From Sphaerisporangium krabiense (GTDB lineage: Bacteria > Actinomycetota > Actinomycetes > Streptosporangiales > Streptosporangiaceae), in assembly GCF_014200435.1 (NCBI RefSeq), contig NZ_JACHBR010000002.1, forward strand, positions 1,247,001 through 1,311,000: DNA of 64,000 nucleotides, in the 5' to 3' direction. The first letter of the stretch is position 1; every line of letters starts with the position of its first letter. Positions 33,952-42,257 of the stretch are shown here, piece after piece. Position numbers and translations under genes: made by a program. A model generated the notes under the pieces. It did no database searches. It saw only the letters and a program-made list of their open reading frames with translations, and was not told the DNA's origin.

Positions 33952-35307
33952 ATGGACGTTGTGGTGAGCCGCTCGCCGCAGAACCCCGCCGACGTGGTGG
34001 CGAGCGCCCCCGCGGCCGGCGGGCCCGGCGTCACGGAGGCGGTGCGGCGGGCCCGGGCGGCGCAGGCGCGGTGGGCCGGGTCCGGCGCCGCCGGGCGGGC
34101 CGCCGCGCTGACCCGCGCCGCCGAGGCCGTCGCCGCGAACGCGGGCGAGCTGGCCGCGCTGGTGGTGCGCGAGGCCGGCAAGCCGGTGACCGAGGCGCGG
34201 GGCGAGGTGGCGCGGTCGGAGGCGATCCTGCGCTACTACGCCCAGCAGGTGTTCGACCCGGTGGGCGCGGTGCACGAGCCGTCCGGGGCCGGGCTGGCCT
34301 TCACCCGCAGGCGGCCGCGGGGCGTGGCGGGGCTGATCACGCCCTGGAACTTCCCCCTGGCCATCCCGCTGTGGAAGGCCGCCCCCGCGCTGGCCTTCGG
34401 CAACGCGGTCGTGCTCAAGCCGTCCCCGCACGCGCTGGGCTGCGCGCTACGGCTGGCCGAGCTGCTCGGCCTGCCCGAGGACCTGTTCCAGGTGACGCCC
34501 GGCGGGGCCGAGGAGGGCGCGGCGCTGGTGGAGGCGTGCGACGTCGTCTCCTTCACCGGCTCCGCCGCCGTGGGCCGCGCGGTGAGCGTGGCGGCGGCGG
34601 GCGCGGGCGTGCCCGCGCAGGCCGAGATGGGCGGCCAGAACGCGAGCGTCGTGCTGCCCGACGCCGACCTGGAGGCCGTGGCCGCGCAGATCGCCGCCGC
34701 CGCGTTCGGGTACGCCGGGCAGAAGTGCACGGCCACCCGGCGGGTGATCGCGGTGGGCCGCGGCGCGGAGGTCCGCGAGGCGCTGGTCGCCGCGGTCGCC
34801 AAGCTCGGGGTGGGCGACCCCGCCGACCCGGGCACCGCGGTCGGGCCGCTGATCGACGAGGCGGCCCGCGACCGCGCCGTCGCGGCGGCGGAGGGCGGCC
34901 GGGTGCTCGCCGGGGGAGCCGCCCTGGACCGCGAGGGCTGGTTCGCCGCCCCCACGCTGGTGGACGGCGTCCCCGCCGGGCACGTCCTGGCCGGCGAGGA
35001 GGTGTTCGGGCCGGTCTGCCTGGTGCAGGACGCCGCGTCCGTGGACGAGGCCGTGGCGCTGGCCAACGGGGTGCGCTACGGACTGGTCTCGGCCGTCTAC
35101 ACCCGCGACCTGGACCGCGCGCTGGAGGTCTCCGCGCGCCTGGACACCGGCCTGGTGAAGGTCAACGCGCCGACCACCGGCGTGGACTTCTACCTGCCGT
35201 TCGGCGGCGAGAAGGACTCCAGCCACGGCCCGCGCGAGCAGGGCAAGGCGGCGCAGGACTTCTACACCTCGATCCGGACGGTCGCGATCGCCCCGGCCGG
35301 CGGCTGA
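33952..35307 (+). CDS. Aldehyde dehydrogenase, probable 2-oxoglutarate semialdehyde dehydrogenase
   Basis: 451 residues. ITPWNFPLAIPLWKAAPAL and the lysine in VVLKPSP bind NAD(P), AEMGGQNASVV contains the general-base glutamate, and GYAGQKCTATRR contains the catalytic cysteine. EEVFGPV is also present. In this setting it would oxidise 2-oxoglutarate semialdehyde to 2-oxoglutarate, the last step of hydroxyproline degradation. I chose ATG 33952 because GAGAGGG lies seven bases upstream; a TTG at 33946 is in frame. It is the last gene before a hairpin that separates catabolic and transport genes. Confidence 0.88.
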   Translation: MDVVVSRSPQNPADVVASAPAAGGPGVTEAVRRARAAQARWAGSGAAGRAAALTRAAEAVAANAGELAALVVREAGKPVTEARGEVARSEAILRYYAQQVFDPVGAVHEPSGAGLAFTRRRPRGVAGLITPWNFPLAIPLWKAAPALAFGNAVVLKPSPHALGCALRLAELLGLPEDLFQVTPGGAEEGAALVEACDVVSFTGSAAVGRAVSVAAAGAGVPAQAEMGGQNASVVLPDADLEAVAAQIAAAAFGYAGQKCTATRRVIAVGRGAEVREALVAAVAKLGVGDPADPGTAVGPLIDEAARDRAVAAAEGGRVLAGGAALDREGWFAAPTLVDGVPAGHVLAGEEVFGPVCLVQDAASVDEAVALANGVRYGLVSAVYTRDLDRALEVSARLDTGLVKVNAPTTGVDFYLPFGGEKDSSHGPREQGKAAQDFYTSIRTVAIAPAGG

Positions 35308-35330
35308 CGGCCCCACGCGCGTTCTCACCC

Positions 35331-35365
35331 GCCGCTCCCTCCGCCCGCCTGGCGCGGGGAGCGGC
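35331..35365 (+). terminator. Hairpin after the aldehyde dehydrogenase gene
   Basis: GCCGCTCCC (35331-35339) pairs with GGGAGCGGC (35357-35365) around a 17-base loop, 23 bases after the stop. It probably ends the 29 kb transcript. Confidence 0.5.
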
Positions 35366-35431
35366 GCCGCGCCGGCCGGCCGAGGGCCGCGGGAGCCCCG
35401 TTCCCGCCGGGCTTAACAACTCGCTTAACGG

Positions 35432-35474
35432 TCTGATATCAGATCTTGACGCTGCCCTGACCTGCGTGTGCAAT
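35432..35474 (+). promoter_or_regulatory. Palindrome and promoter upstream of the ABC substrate-binding gene
   Basis: TCTGATATCAGA (35432-35443) is a 12-base perfect palindrome. TTGACG (35446-35451) follows almost at once and TGCAAT (35469-35474) lies 17 bases further on, a reasonable -35/-10 pair. The palindrome just upstream of -35 could bind the cluster's GntR protein or an activator. Confidence 0.5.
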
Positions 35475-35519
35475 GTCACACGTCATATGAGACGGTGCTG
35501 TTCCGCAAGGAGAGACACG

Positions 35520-36695
35520 ATGGGCAGATCGCGCATATCGGTGCTCGGCACGCTGCTTGCGGCCGTCACCCTTCTGACCGCCGGCTGTGGCCAGGGCATC
35601 CTCGGCGGCGGGTCCTCCTCCAAAGGAGGGGGCGGGGACGAGGGCCCCATCACGCTCGGCATGCTGATCCCGCAGTCCGGCAGCGAGGCCGCCATCGGCC
35701 CGTACATGCAGAACGCCGCCCAGCTCGCGGTGGACGAGATCAACGCCAAGGGCGGCGTGCTCGGGCGCAAGCTCCGGCTGCAGGTCGCCGACGACGCCTG
35801 CGACGCCCAGACGGCGGTCGCCGGCGCGAACAAGCTGGTCACCGAGGGCGTCAAGGTGTCGGTGGGCGGCTACTGCTCGGGCGCCACGCTCCCGACCCTG
35901 CCGGTCTTCGGCAAGGCGAACATCCCGATGATCATTCCGGCCGCCAACTCCCAGGAACTCGTCGATCAGCACCTCAAGCACGTCTTCCTGATCAACGGCA
36001 CCGGCACGCAGCAGGCGACCGCGGCCATGGCCTGGATGACCAAGCAGGGCGCCAAGAGCGTCGCGCTGGTGCACGACAACACCAGTTACTCCAAGGACAT
36101 CGCCGTCCGCACCCAGAAGCTGCTCGACGAGGCGGGCGGCGCCGAGACCGCGATCCTGGAGGCCGTGACCCCCAAGGAGAGCGACTACAGCGCGAACATC
36201 CACAACATCCTGGCCAAGAAGCCGGACTTCGTCTACTGGACCGGCTACTTCCAGGAGGGCGGCCTGATCATCCGCCAGCTCAGGCAGGCCGGCTACACCG
36301 GGAAGATCATGGTCGGCGACGGGTCGGTGTCGGAGAAGCTCGCCGACATCGCGGGCGGCGAGGCCGCCGAGGGCGTCTACGCGACGATGACCCAGACGCC
36401 GGACACGCTGCAGGGGGCCGAGGGCTGGATCGACGCCTACAGGAAGAAGTTCAACGCCGCGCCGGGCCCGTACTCCAACCAGGCCTACGACGGCGTGCGG
36501 CTGGCCGCCGAGGCGGTCACCAAGGCCGGGTCCACCGACAGCGCCAAGGTCATCGCGGCGCTGGAGGCGATCGACGGGTTCCAGATGTTCTCCGGCCCGC
36601 TCAAGTTCACCCCCGACCACACCCTGGCCTCCGGCGGCTTCCAGATCCTCGTCGTCAAGGGCGGCAAGTTCGCCCTGCAGGACGCGCTCAAGTGA
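35520..36695 (+). CDS. Substrate-binding lipoprotein of a LIV-type ABC importer
   Basis: 391 residues. The signal LGTLLAAVTLLTAGC ends in a lipobox with Cys23 as the lipid anchor. The Leu/Ile/Val-binding fold follows: ITLGMLIPQSGSEAAIGPYMQNAAQLAVDEIN is standard. Being next to hydroxyproline catabolic genes, it probably binds hydroxyproline or proline rather than branched-chain amino acids. ATG at 35520 has AAGGAG at the right distance. A stem-loop in the 156-base gap downstream probably keeps its mRNA more abundant than that of the permeases. Confidence 0.9.
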   Translation: MGRSRISVLGTLLAAVTLLTAGCGQGILGGGSSSKGGGGDEGPITLGMLIPQSGSEAAIGPYMQNAAQLAVDEINAKGGVLGRKLRLQVADDACDAQTAVAGANKLVTEGVKVSVGGYCSGATLPTLPVFGKANIPMIIPAANSQELVDQHLKHVFLINGTGTQQATAAMAWMTKQGAKSVALVHDNTSYSKDIAVRTQKLLDEAGGAETAILEAVTPKESDYSANIHNILAKKPDFVYWTGYFQEGGLIIRQLRQAGYTGKIMVGDGSVSEKLADIAGGEAAEGVYATMTQTPDTLQGAEGWIDAYRKKFNAAPGPYSNQAYDGVRLAAEAVTKAGSTDSAKVIAALEAIDGFQMFSGPLKFTPDHTLASGGFQILVVKGGKFALQDALK

Positions 36696-36734
36696 GCGTG
36701 CCCGAGGCCGCGCCCGCGGCGACCGGCACCCCCT

Positions 36735-36767
36735 GCGCGCCCGGCCGCCACGGGTCGCCGGGCGCGC
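36735..36767 (+). terminator. Intercistronic stem-loop between binding protein and permease genes
   Basis: GCGCGCCCGGC (36735-36745) pairs with GCCGGGCGCGC (36757-36767), an 11-bp stem with an 11-base loop. It likely acts as a partial terminator or 3' stabiliser of the binding-protein mRNA. It is followed by a short GGGAAC tandem repeat. Confidence 0.6.
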
Positions 36768-36851
36768 GGGCGTCCGGCGACGGCCGGGGACGGGAACGGG
36801 AACGGGACGCCGGAGCCGCACGCGAGATCGGCGAAGGAAACTGAAGGGGAC

Positions 36852-37745
36852 ATGGCACAACTGATCTGGAACGGGTTGTTCGTCGGCTCGTTCTACGCCC
36901 TGGTGGCGCTGGGCTACAGCATGGTCTACGGGATCATGAAGCTCCTCAATTTCGCGCACGGCGACCTGTACATGCTGGGCGCCTTCACCGGGTTCGCCGT
37001 GCTCGGCGCGGTGGGCGGCGTCTCCCCGGGCATGGCGCTGCCCGTCCTGCTCGGCGTGATGGTGGTCACGATGGCCGTCACCGGCCTGTCCGGCGTCGTG
37101 CTGGAACGCGTCGCCTACCGCCCCCTGCGGGGCGCGCCGCGGCTGTCCCTGCTGATCACGGCGGTGGGCGCGTCGTTCGCTCTGGAGTACGGCATGCGCA
37201 CCGCCGCGGGCGCCGACCCGCAGGTCTATCCGGTTCGGCTCGGCGGAACGGCCCTGGAGGTGCTGGGCGCGCGGATCACCGTCCAGCAGGTCGCGCTGAT
37301 CGTCGTGGCGGTCGCCCTCATGATCGGGCTGAACCTGCTGGTCACCCGCACCCGCGAGGGCCGCGCCATGCGGGCCATCGCCCTGGACCCGCGCACCAGC
37401 GCGCTGATGGGCATCAACGTCAACGCGGTGATCTCGCGCACGTTCTTCCTCGGCTCGGCGCTGGCGGGCGCGGCCGGCGTCATGGCGGGGGCCTACTACG
37501 GCAAGATCGACTTCCTGATGGGCTTCATGATCGGGCTGAAGGCGTTCACCGCCGCCGTCATCGGCGGCATCGGCAACATCCCCGGCACCATGCTCGGCGG
37601 CCTGCTGCTCGGCCTGCTGGAGTCCTTCGGCACCTACTGGCTGGGCGGCGAGTGGCGTGACGTGTTCGCCTTCGGCGTGCTGATCCTGTTCCTGACCGTG
37701 CGGCCCACCGGCCTGCTCGGCGAGCGCGTCACGGAGCGCGTATGA
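36852..37745 (+). CDS. ABC importer inner-membrane permease, LivH type
   Basis: 297 residues, almost all hydrophobic with about eight membrane helices. GYSMVYGIMKLLNFAHGDLYMLGAF and the C-terminal AFTAAVIGGIGNIPGTMLGG are the LivH signatures; the latter is the loop contacting the ATPase. ATG is preceded by GAAGGGGAC. Its stop overlaps the next permease start (ATGA). It forms the membrane channel with the next gene product. Confidence 0.95.
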   Translation: MAQLIWNGLFVGSFYALVALGYSMVYGIMKLLNFAHGDLYMLGAFTGFAVLGAVGGVSPGMALPVLLGVMVVTMAVTGLSGVVLERVAYRPLRGAPRLSLLITAVGASFALEYGMRTAAGADPQVYPVRLGGTALEVLGARITVQQVALIVVAVALMIGLNLLVTRTREGRAMRAIALDPRTSALMGINVNAVISRTFFLGSALAGAAGVMAGAYYGKIDFLMGFMIGLKAFTAAVIGGIGNIPGTMLGGLLLGLLESFGTYWLGGEWRDVFAFGVLILFLTVRPTGLLGERVTERV

Positions 37746-38722
37746 CCGCCCCCGCCAAGGCCCCCGGCGCGCGCCGGCCGCGGCACGGCACCCCGCTCGG
37801 CCGCGCCGTCGGCCGCCTGCTCGACGACAAGTGGACCGGCGCGGCCGGGCTGGCCGTCGCGCTGCTGGCCCCGTTCGTGATCGCCACGCCCTACGCGCTG
37901 TCGGTCATGACCAGCGCGGCGATCTTCGTGATGCTGGCCTCCGGCCTCAACATCGTCGTCGGCTTCTGCGGCCTGCTCGACCTCGGGTACGTCGCCTTCT
38001 ACGCCGTCGGCGCCTACACCAGCGGCGTGCTCGCCACCCGGCTGGACCTGCCGCTCTGGGCGACCGTGCCCGCGGTCGTCGCGGTGACCGCCCTGGCGGG
38101 CGTGGTGATCGGCGCGCCCACGCTGCGGCTGCGCAGCGACTACCTGGCCATCGTGACCCTCGGCTTCGGCGAGATCATCCGCATCACCGCCAACAACCTG
38201 GAGATCACCGGAGGCCCCTCGGGCATCTACGGCATCCCCGGCCTCACCGGCAGCCCGGTCGTCTTCTACTACATCACCGTGGCCGTCGTCGCCCTCGCCG
38301 TGGTCGGGGCGTCCCGCCTCGGCCGCTCCCGGCTCGGCCGGGCCTGGCGGTTCGTGCGCGAGGACGAGGACGCCGCCGAGGCCATGGGCGTGCACACCTA
38401 CCGCGTCAAGCTCGCCGCCTACGTCGCCGGGGCCGTCTGGGGCGGCCTCGCCGGGGTGCTGTTCGCCGCGCAGGTCTCGGCGATCTCGCCGGGCAGCTTC
38501 ACGTTCCTGTCGTCGGCGCTCGTGCTGATGGCGGTCGTGCTCGGCGGCATGGGCTCCTCGCCCGGCGTGGTGATCGGCGCCGTCGTCGTCAGCCTGCTGC
38601 CCGAGGTGCTGCGGGACTTCGCCGACCACCGGTTCCTCCTGTTCGGCGTGCTGCTCATCGTCGTCATGCTGCTGCGGCCGCAGGGGCTGTGGCCGCACCG
38701 CTCCCGGGAGGCGGGCCCATGA
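37742..38722 (+). CDS. ABC importer inner-membrane permease, LivM type
   Basis: 326 residues with eight to nine membrane helices. GLNIVVGFCGLLDLGYVAFYAVGAY and the coupling-loop region AMGVHTYRVKLAAYVAGA plus VLGGMGSSPGVVIGA identify LivM. It overlaps its neighbours by four bases on both sides, so the transport genes are a tightly coupled operon. Confidence 0.95.
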   Translation: MTAPAKAPGARRPRHGTPLGRAVGRLLDDKWTGAAGLAVALLAPFVIATPYALSVMTSAAIFVMLASGLNIVVGFCGLLDLGYVAFYAVGAYTSGVLATRLDLPLWATVPAVVAVTALAGVVIGAPTLRLRSDYLAIVTLGFGEIIRITANNLEITGGPSGIYGIPGLTGSPVVFYYITVAVVALAVVGASRLGRSRLGRAWRFVREDEDAAEAMGVHTYRVKLAAYVAGAVWGGLAGVLFAAQVSAISPGSFTFLSSALVLMAVVLGGMGSSPGVVIGAVVVSLLPEVLRDFADHRFLLFGVLLIVVMLLRPQGLWPHRSREAGP

Positions 38723-39564
38723 CCCTGCTCGAGGTACAGGACCTGCGGCTGTCCTTCGGCGGCCTGCTCGCCATCGACGGCCTGACCTTCTCGGTGGGAC
38801 GCGCCGAGATCGTCTCGGTCATCGGGCCGAACGGCGCGGGCAAGACCTCGGCGTTCAACTGCGTCACCGGCTTCTACCGGCCCACCGCCGGGCGGATCAC
38901 CCTGGACGGCAGGGACGTCACCGGCCTGCGCCCCTCCAAGATCGCACGGCTCGGCGTGGCCCGCACGTTCCAGAACCTGCGCCTGTTCGGCGAGATGTCG
39001 GTGCTGGACAACGTCCGCGCCGGCGCCCACCTGTGGCTGCGGCAGAGCGTCGCCGACGCCCTGCTGCACACCCCGCGCTACCGGCGCACCGAACGCGAGT
39101 GCACCGAGCAGGCCCACCACTGGCTGGACTTCGTCGGCCTGCGCGGCGACCGGTTCGGCCGGGCCCGCGCCCTGCCGTACGGCGAGCAGCGGCGGGTGGA
39201 GATCGCCCGCGCCCTGGCCCGCAGGCCGGAGCTGCTGCTGCTCGACGAGCCCGCGGCCGGGCTGAACCACGGCGAGAAGGCCGAGATGCTCGACCTGATC
39301 CGCAGGATCCGCGGCCTCGGCGTCGCGACCGTGCTCATCGAGCACGACATGGGGCTGGTCATGGAGGTGTCCGAACGCGTGGTCGTGCTCAACTTCGGCC
39401 GCGAGATCGCCGACGGCCGCCCCGAGGACGTCCGCCGCGACCCCGCCGTCATCGAGGCGTACCTGGGCAAGGACGACGAGGACGACGAGGACGACGGCCC
39501 GGACGCCGGGGACGTGCCGCGGGACCGCGACGAGCACCGGGAGGCACGCGATGGCGGCGCTTGA
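38719..39564 (+). CDS. ABC importer ATPase, LivG type
   Basis: 281 residues. Walker A is GPNGAGKTSAF, the signature motif is degenerate (LPYGEQRRVEIARALA), and Walker B is LLLLDEPAAGL, followed by the LivG-typical NHGEKAEMLDLIRRI. The last 30 residues are an acidic repeat tail (DDEDDEDDGPDAGD) beyond the usual end of the family. The 3' end overlaps livF by 14 bases, so the tail may have arisen by readthrough of a shorter ancestral stop. Confidence 0.94.
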   Translation: MTLLEVQDLRLSFGGLLAIDGLTFSVGRAEIVSVIGPNGAGKTSAFNCVTGFYRPTAGRITLDGRDVTGLRPSKIARLGVARTFQNLRLFGEMSVLDNVRAGAHLWLRQSVADALLHTPRYRRTERECTEQAHHWLDFVGLRGDRFGRARALPYGEQRRVEIARALARRPELLLLDEPAAGLNHGEKAEMLDLIRRIRGLGVATVLIEHDMGLVMEVSERVVVLNFGREIADGRPEDVRRDPAVIEAYLGKDDEDDEDDGPDAGDVPRDRDEHREARDGGA

Positions 39565-40267
39565 GGTCGACGCGCTCGACGTCCACTACGGCGGCGTGCA
39601 CGCCCTGCGCGGCATGTCGCTGACCGTCGGGGACGGTGAGATCGTCGCGCTGCTCGGCAACAACGGCGCGGGCAAGACCACCACCCTGTCGGCGGTCTCG
39701 GGCCTGGTGCGCCCGAGCGGCGGGCGCGTGGTCTTCGACGGCGCCGATCTCACGCGGGCCAGGCCCGAGGCCATCGTCAGGGCGGGCCTGGTGCACGTCC
39801 CCGAGGGCCGCCGCGTCTTCAGCACGCTCAGCGTGCACGAGAACCTCCTGATCGGCGGGTACCTCGTCCGGGACAAGGCCGAGACGCGCCGCCGCGTCGA
39901 GCGGGTCTACGGCCTGCTGCCGCGCCTGGCCGAACGCCGCGGCCAGCAGGGCGGCACGCTGTCGGGCGGCGAGCAGCAGATGCTCGCCATCGGCCGCGCC
40001 CTGGTCTCCGGCCCTCGGCTGCTCCTGCTGGACGAGCCGTCCATGGGCCTCGCGCCGCTCGTCGTCGCCTCGGTCATGGAGCTGGTCCGCGAGATCAACG
40101 ACGAAGGGGTCTCGGTGCTGCTGGTGGAGCAGAACGCCAAGGCCGCGCTGAAGATCGCCCACCGCGGGTACGTCATCGAGAACGGGGCCTGCGTGCTCGG
40201 CGGCCCGGCCGGGGAGCTGCGCGGCGACCCCCGGGTCGTCGAGGCCTACCTGGGAGGGGTCCGATGA
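39551..40267 (+). CDS. ABC importer ATPase, LivF type
   Basis: 238 residues. Walker A is GNNGAGKTTTL, the ABC signature is LSGGEQQMLAIGRAL, and Walker B is LLLLDEPSMGLAPLV. VPEGRRVFSTLSVHENL is the LivF hallmark. It pairs with LivG on the two permeases. The stop overlaps the next gene's ATG. Confidence 0.95.
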   Translation: MAALEVDALDVHYGGVHALRGMSLTVGDGEIVALLGNNGAGKTTTLSAVSGLVRPSGGRVVFDGADLTRARPEAIVRAGLVHVPEGRRVFSTLSVHENLLIGGYLVRDKAETRRRVERVYGLLPRLAERRGQQGGTLSGGEQQMLAIGRALVSGPRLLLLDEPSMGLAPLVVASVMELVREINDEGVSVLLVEQNAKAALKIAHRGYVIENGACVLGGPAGELRGDPRVVEAYLGGVR

Positions 40268-41262
40268 GCGCCGCGCCGCCGGAGGTCCGCACCGTCGACT
40301 ACCACACCGGCGGCGAGCCGTTCCGGATCGTCACGGCGGGCGTGCCCGAGATCCCCGGGGTCACGGTCCTGGACCGCAGGGCCGCCGCCGCGGCGCCGGA
40401 GGTCGACCGGGTGCGCCGGCTGCTGTGCCACGAGCCGCGCGGCCACGCCGACATGTACGGCTGCTTCCTGGTGCCCCCGGACGACGCGGGCGCGCACCTC
40501 GGCGTGCTGTTCTGGCACAAGGACGGCTACTCCACCGCCTGCGGCCACGGCACGATCGCCCTCGGCGTCCACGCCGTGGAGACCGGCCTGGTGGCGGGCG
40601 ACCCGGACGGCGACACCGACGTCGTCGTGGACGTGCCCTCCGGCCGGGTCACGGCCCGGGTGCGCAGCGCGGGCGGCGTCATCGCGTCGGTGACGTTCAG
40701 GAACGTGCCCTCCCATGTCGTGGCGAGGAACGTGCCGGTCACCGTCGCGCACCGCGGCGCCGCCGTCGAGGCCGCGGTGGACGTCGCCTACGGCGGCGCG
40801 ATCTACGCCTCGGTGCCCGCGGCCGCGTTCGGGCTGGCCGTCGAGCCCCGGCACCTCACCGAGCTGATCGCGCTCGGCCGCGCGGTCAAGGCCGCGCTGG
40901 CCGGCCACCCGGCCGCCCGGCACCCCTCCGACGACCGGCTGTCGGGCATCTACGGCGTCATCTTCCACGAGGACGTCGCCCCCGGTCACCAGCGCAACGT
41001 CACGGTGTTCGCCGACGGCGAGGTGGACCGCTCGCCGTGCGGGTCCGGCACCGCCGCCCGGCTGGCCCTGCTCCACGCCGACGGCTTCACCGGCGAACTC
41101 ACCCACGAGAGCATCGTCGGCAGCGTCTTCACCGGGCGGGTCGCCGAGGCGCGCGGCGACGCCGTGATCCCCGAGATCACCGGCATGGCCTACCGCACCG
41201 GCGCCCACGCCTTCACCCTGGACCCCCGCGACCCCCTCGGCGCCGGGTTCACGCTCCGATGA
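40264..41262 (+). CDS. Second proline racemase-family protein
   Basis: 332 residues, a paralogue of the epimerase at 32895-33896. Both catalytic cysteines are present, Cys93 in TACGHGTIAL and Cys259 in RSPCGSGTAAR. The known trans-3-hydroxyproline dehydratases replace the second cysteine with Thr, so a racemase or epimerase activity is expected. It is coupled to the reductase gene that follows (ATGA). Possible substrates are proline or 3-hydroxyproline. Confidence 0.82.
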   Translation: MSAAPPEVRTVDYHTGGEPFRIVTAGVPEIPGVTVLDRRAAAAAPEVDRVRRLLCHEPRGHADMYGCFLVPPDDAGAHLGVLFWHKDGYSTACGHGTIALGVHAVETGLVAGDPDGDTDVVVDVPSGRVTARVRSAGGVIASVTFRNVPSHVVARNVPVTVAHRGAAVEAAVDVAYGGAIYASVPAAAFGLAVEPRHLTELIALGRAVKAALAGHPAARHPSDDRLSGIYGVIFHEDVAPGHQRNVTVFADGEVDRSPCGSGTAARLALLHADGFTGELTHESIVGSVFTGRVAEARGDAVIPEITGMAYRTGAHAFTLDPRDPLGAGFTLR

Positions 41263-42257
41263 CGGCCCCCGCCGTCATCGGAGCGGAACACGTGCGCGCC
41301 CTGGTGCCGATGGAGGCGGCCGTGACGGCGCTGGCGGACGCCCTGCGCGGCGGCCTGGACCCCGGCGCCGACCCGCCCCGCCCGGTCGTGGAGGTGCCCG
41401 CCGGGCAGCTCCTGCTCATGCCCGCCGCCCACGGCCGCCACGCGGGCGTCAAGATCGCCGGGGTCGCCCCGGCCAACCCCGCGCGCGGGCTGCCCCGCAT
41501 CCAGGGCGCCTACCTGCTGCTGGACGGCGCCACGCTGGCCACGCTCGCCGTGATCGACGGGCCCGCGCTCACGGCGCTGCGCACCCCCGCCGTCTCCGCC
41601 CTGGCCGTGCGCCGCCTGGCCCGCCCGGACGCCCGCACGCTCACCGTCTTCGGCGCCGGGCCGCAGGCGTGGGGACACGTCGAGGCGCTGCGCGCGGTGC
41701 GCCCGGTGGAACGCGTCACCGTCGTGGGCCGCGACCGGGGCCGCGCCGAGGCCCTGGCGGCCCGCTGCGCCGCCGCCGGACTGCACGCCGCGGCCGTCCC
41801 CGCCGCCCGCCGCGCGGAGGTGGAGCGCGCCGTGGCCTCGGCGGACCTGATCGCCTGCTGCACGAGCGCCAGAGAGCCGCTGTTCCCCGGCGCGCTGGTC
41901 GCCGGCGGCGCCACCGTCGTCGCCGTCGGCTCCCACGAGCCGGAGGCGCGTGAGGTGGACGGCGCGCTGGTCGCCCGCGCCACCGTCGTGGTGGAGACGC
42001 GGGCCGTCGCGCTGGCCGAGGCGGGCGATGTGATCCTGCCCCTCCGCGAGGGGGTGATCGGCGCGGATCACCTGGTCGCGGACCTGCGTGAGCTGGAACG
42101 CGGCACCCTCACGCCAGGACCGGGCCCCCGGCTGTTCAAGAGTGTCGGGATGGCCTGGGAGGATCTGGTGGTGGCCGCCGCGGTGCACGACGCGTGGCGG
42201 AGCGGATCTGGAGGGGATGCGAAGATGGCGAGCGGGCCTGAGCGGAGCGGGCCGTGA
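41259..42257 (+). CDS. Ornithine cyclodeaminase / mu-crystallin family, probable 1-pyrroline-2-carboxylate reductase
   Basis: 332 residues. TLTVFGAGPQAWGHVEALRAV is the NAD(P)-binding motif and GVKIAGVAPANPARGLP precedes it, as in mu-crystallin-like reductases. In hydroxyproline clusters these enzymes reduce delta-1-pyrroline-2-carboxylate to L-proline. That product would arise from a dehydratase or from D-proline oxidation, which suits the racemase-family neighbour. Its GTGA junction couples it to the regulator gene. An ornithine cyclodeaminase role is less likely here. Confidence 0.82.
   Translation: MTAPAVIGAEHVRALVPMEAAVTALADALRGGLDPGADPPRPVVEVPAGQLLLMPAAHGRHAGVKIAGVAPANPARGLPRIQGAYLLLDGATLATLAVIDGPALTALRTPAVSALAVRRLARPDARTLTVFGAGPQAWGHVEALRAVRPVERVTVVGRDRGRAEALAARCAAAGLHAAAVPAARRAEVERAVASADLIACCTSAREPLFPGALVAGGATVVAVGSHEPEAREVDGALVARATVVVETRAVALAEAGDVILPLREGVIGADHLVADLRELERGTLTPGPGPRLFKSVGMAWEDLVVAAAVHDAWRSGSGGDAKMASGPERSGP

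Noticed and set aside
31584-34181. An 865-codon minus-strand frame opposite the hydroxyproline genes
   Set aside because: Shadow composition, and three well-identified enzymes are encoded on the plus strand.
40264-41262. Trans-3-hydroxyproline dehydratase as the call for the second racemase-family gene
   Set aside because: The second catalytic cysteine (Cys259) is present; known dehydratases have Thr there.
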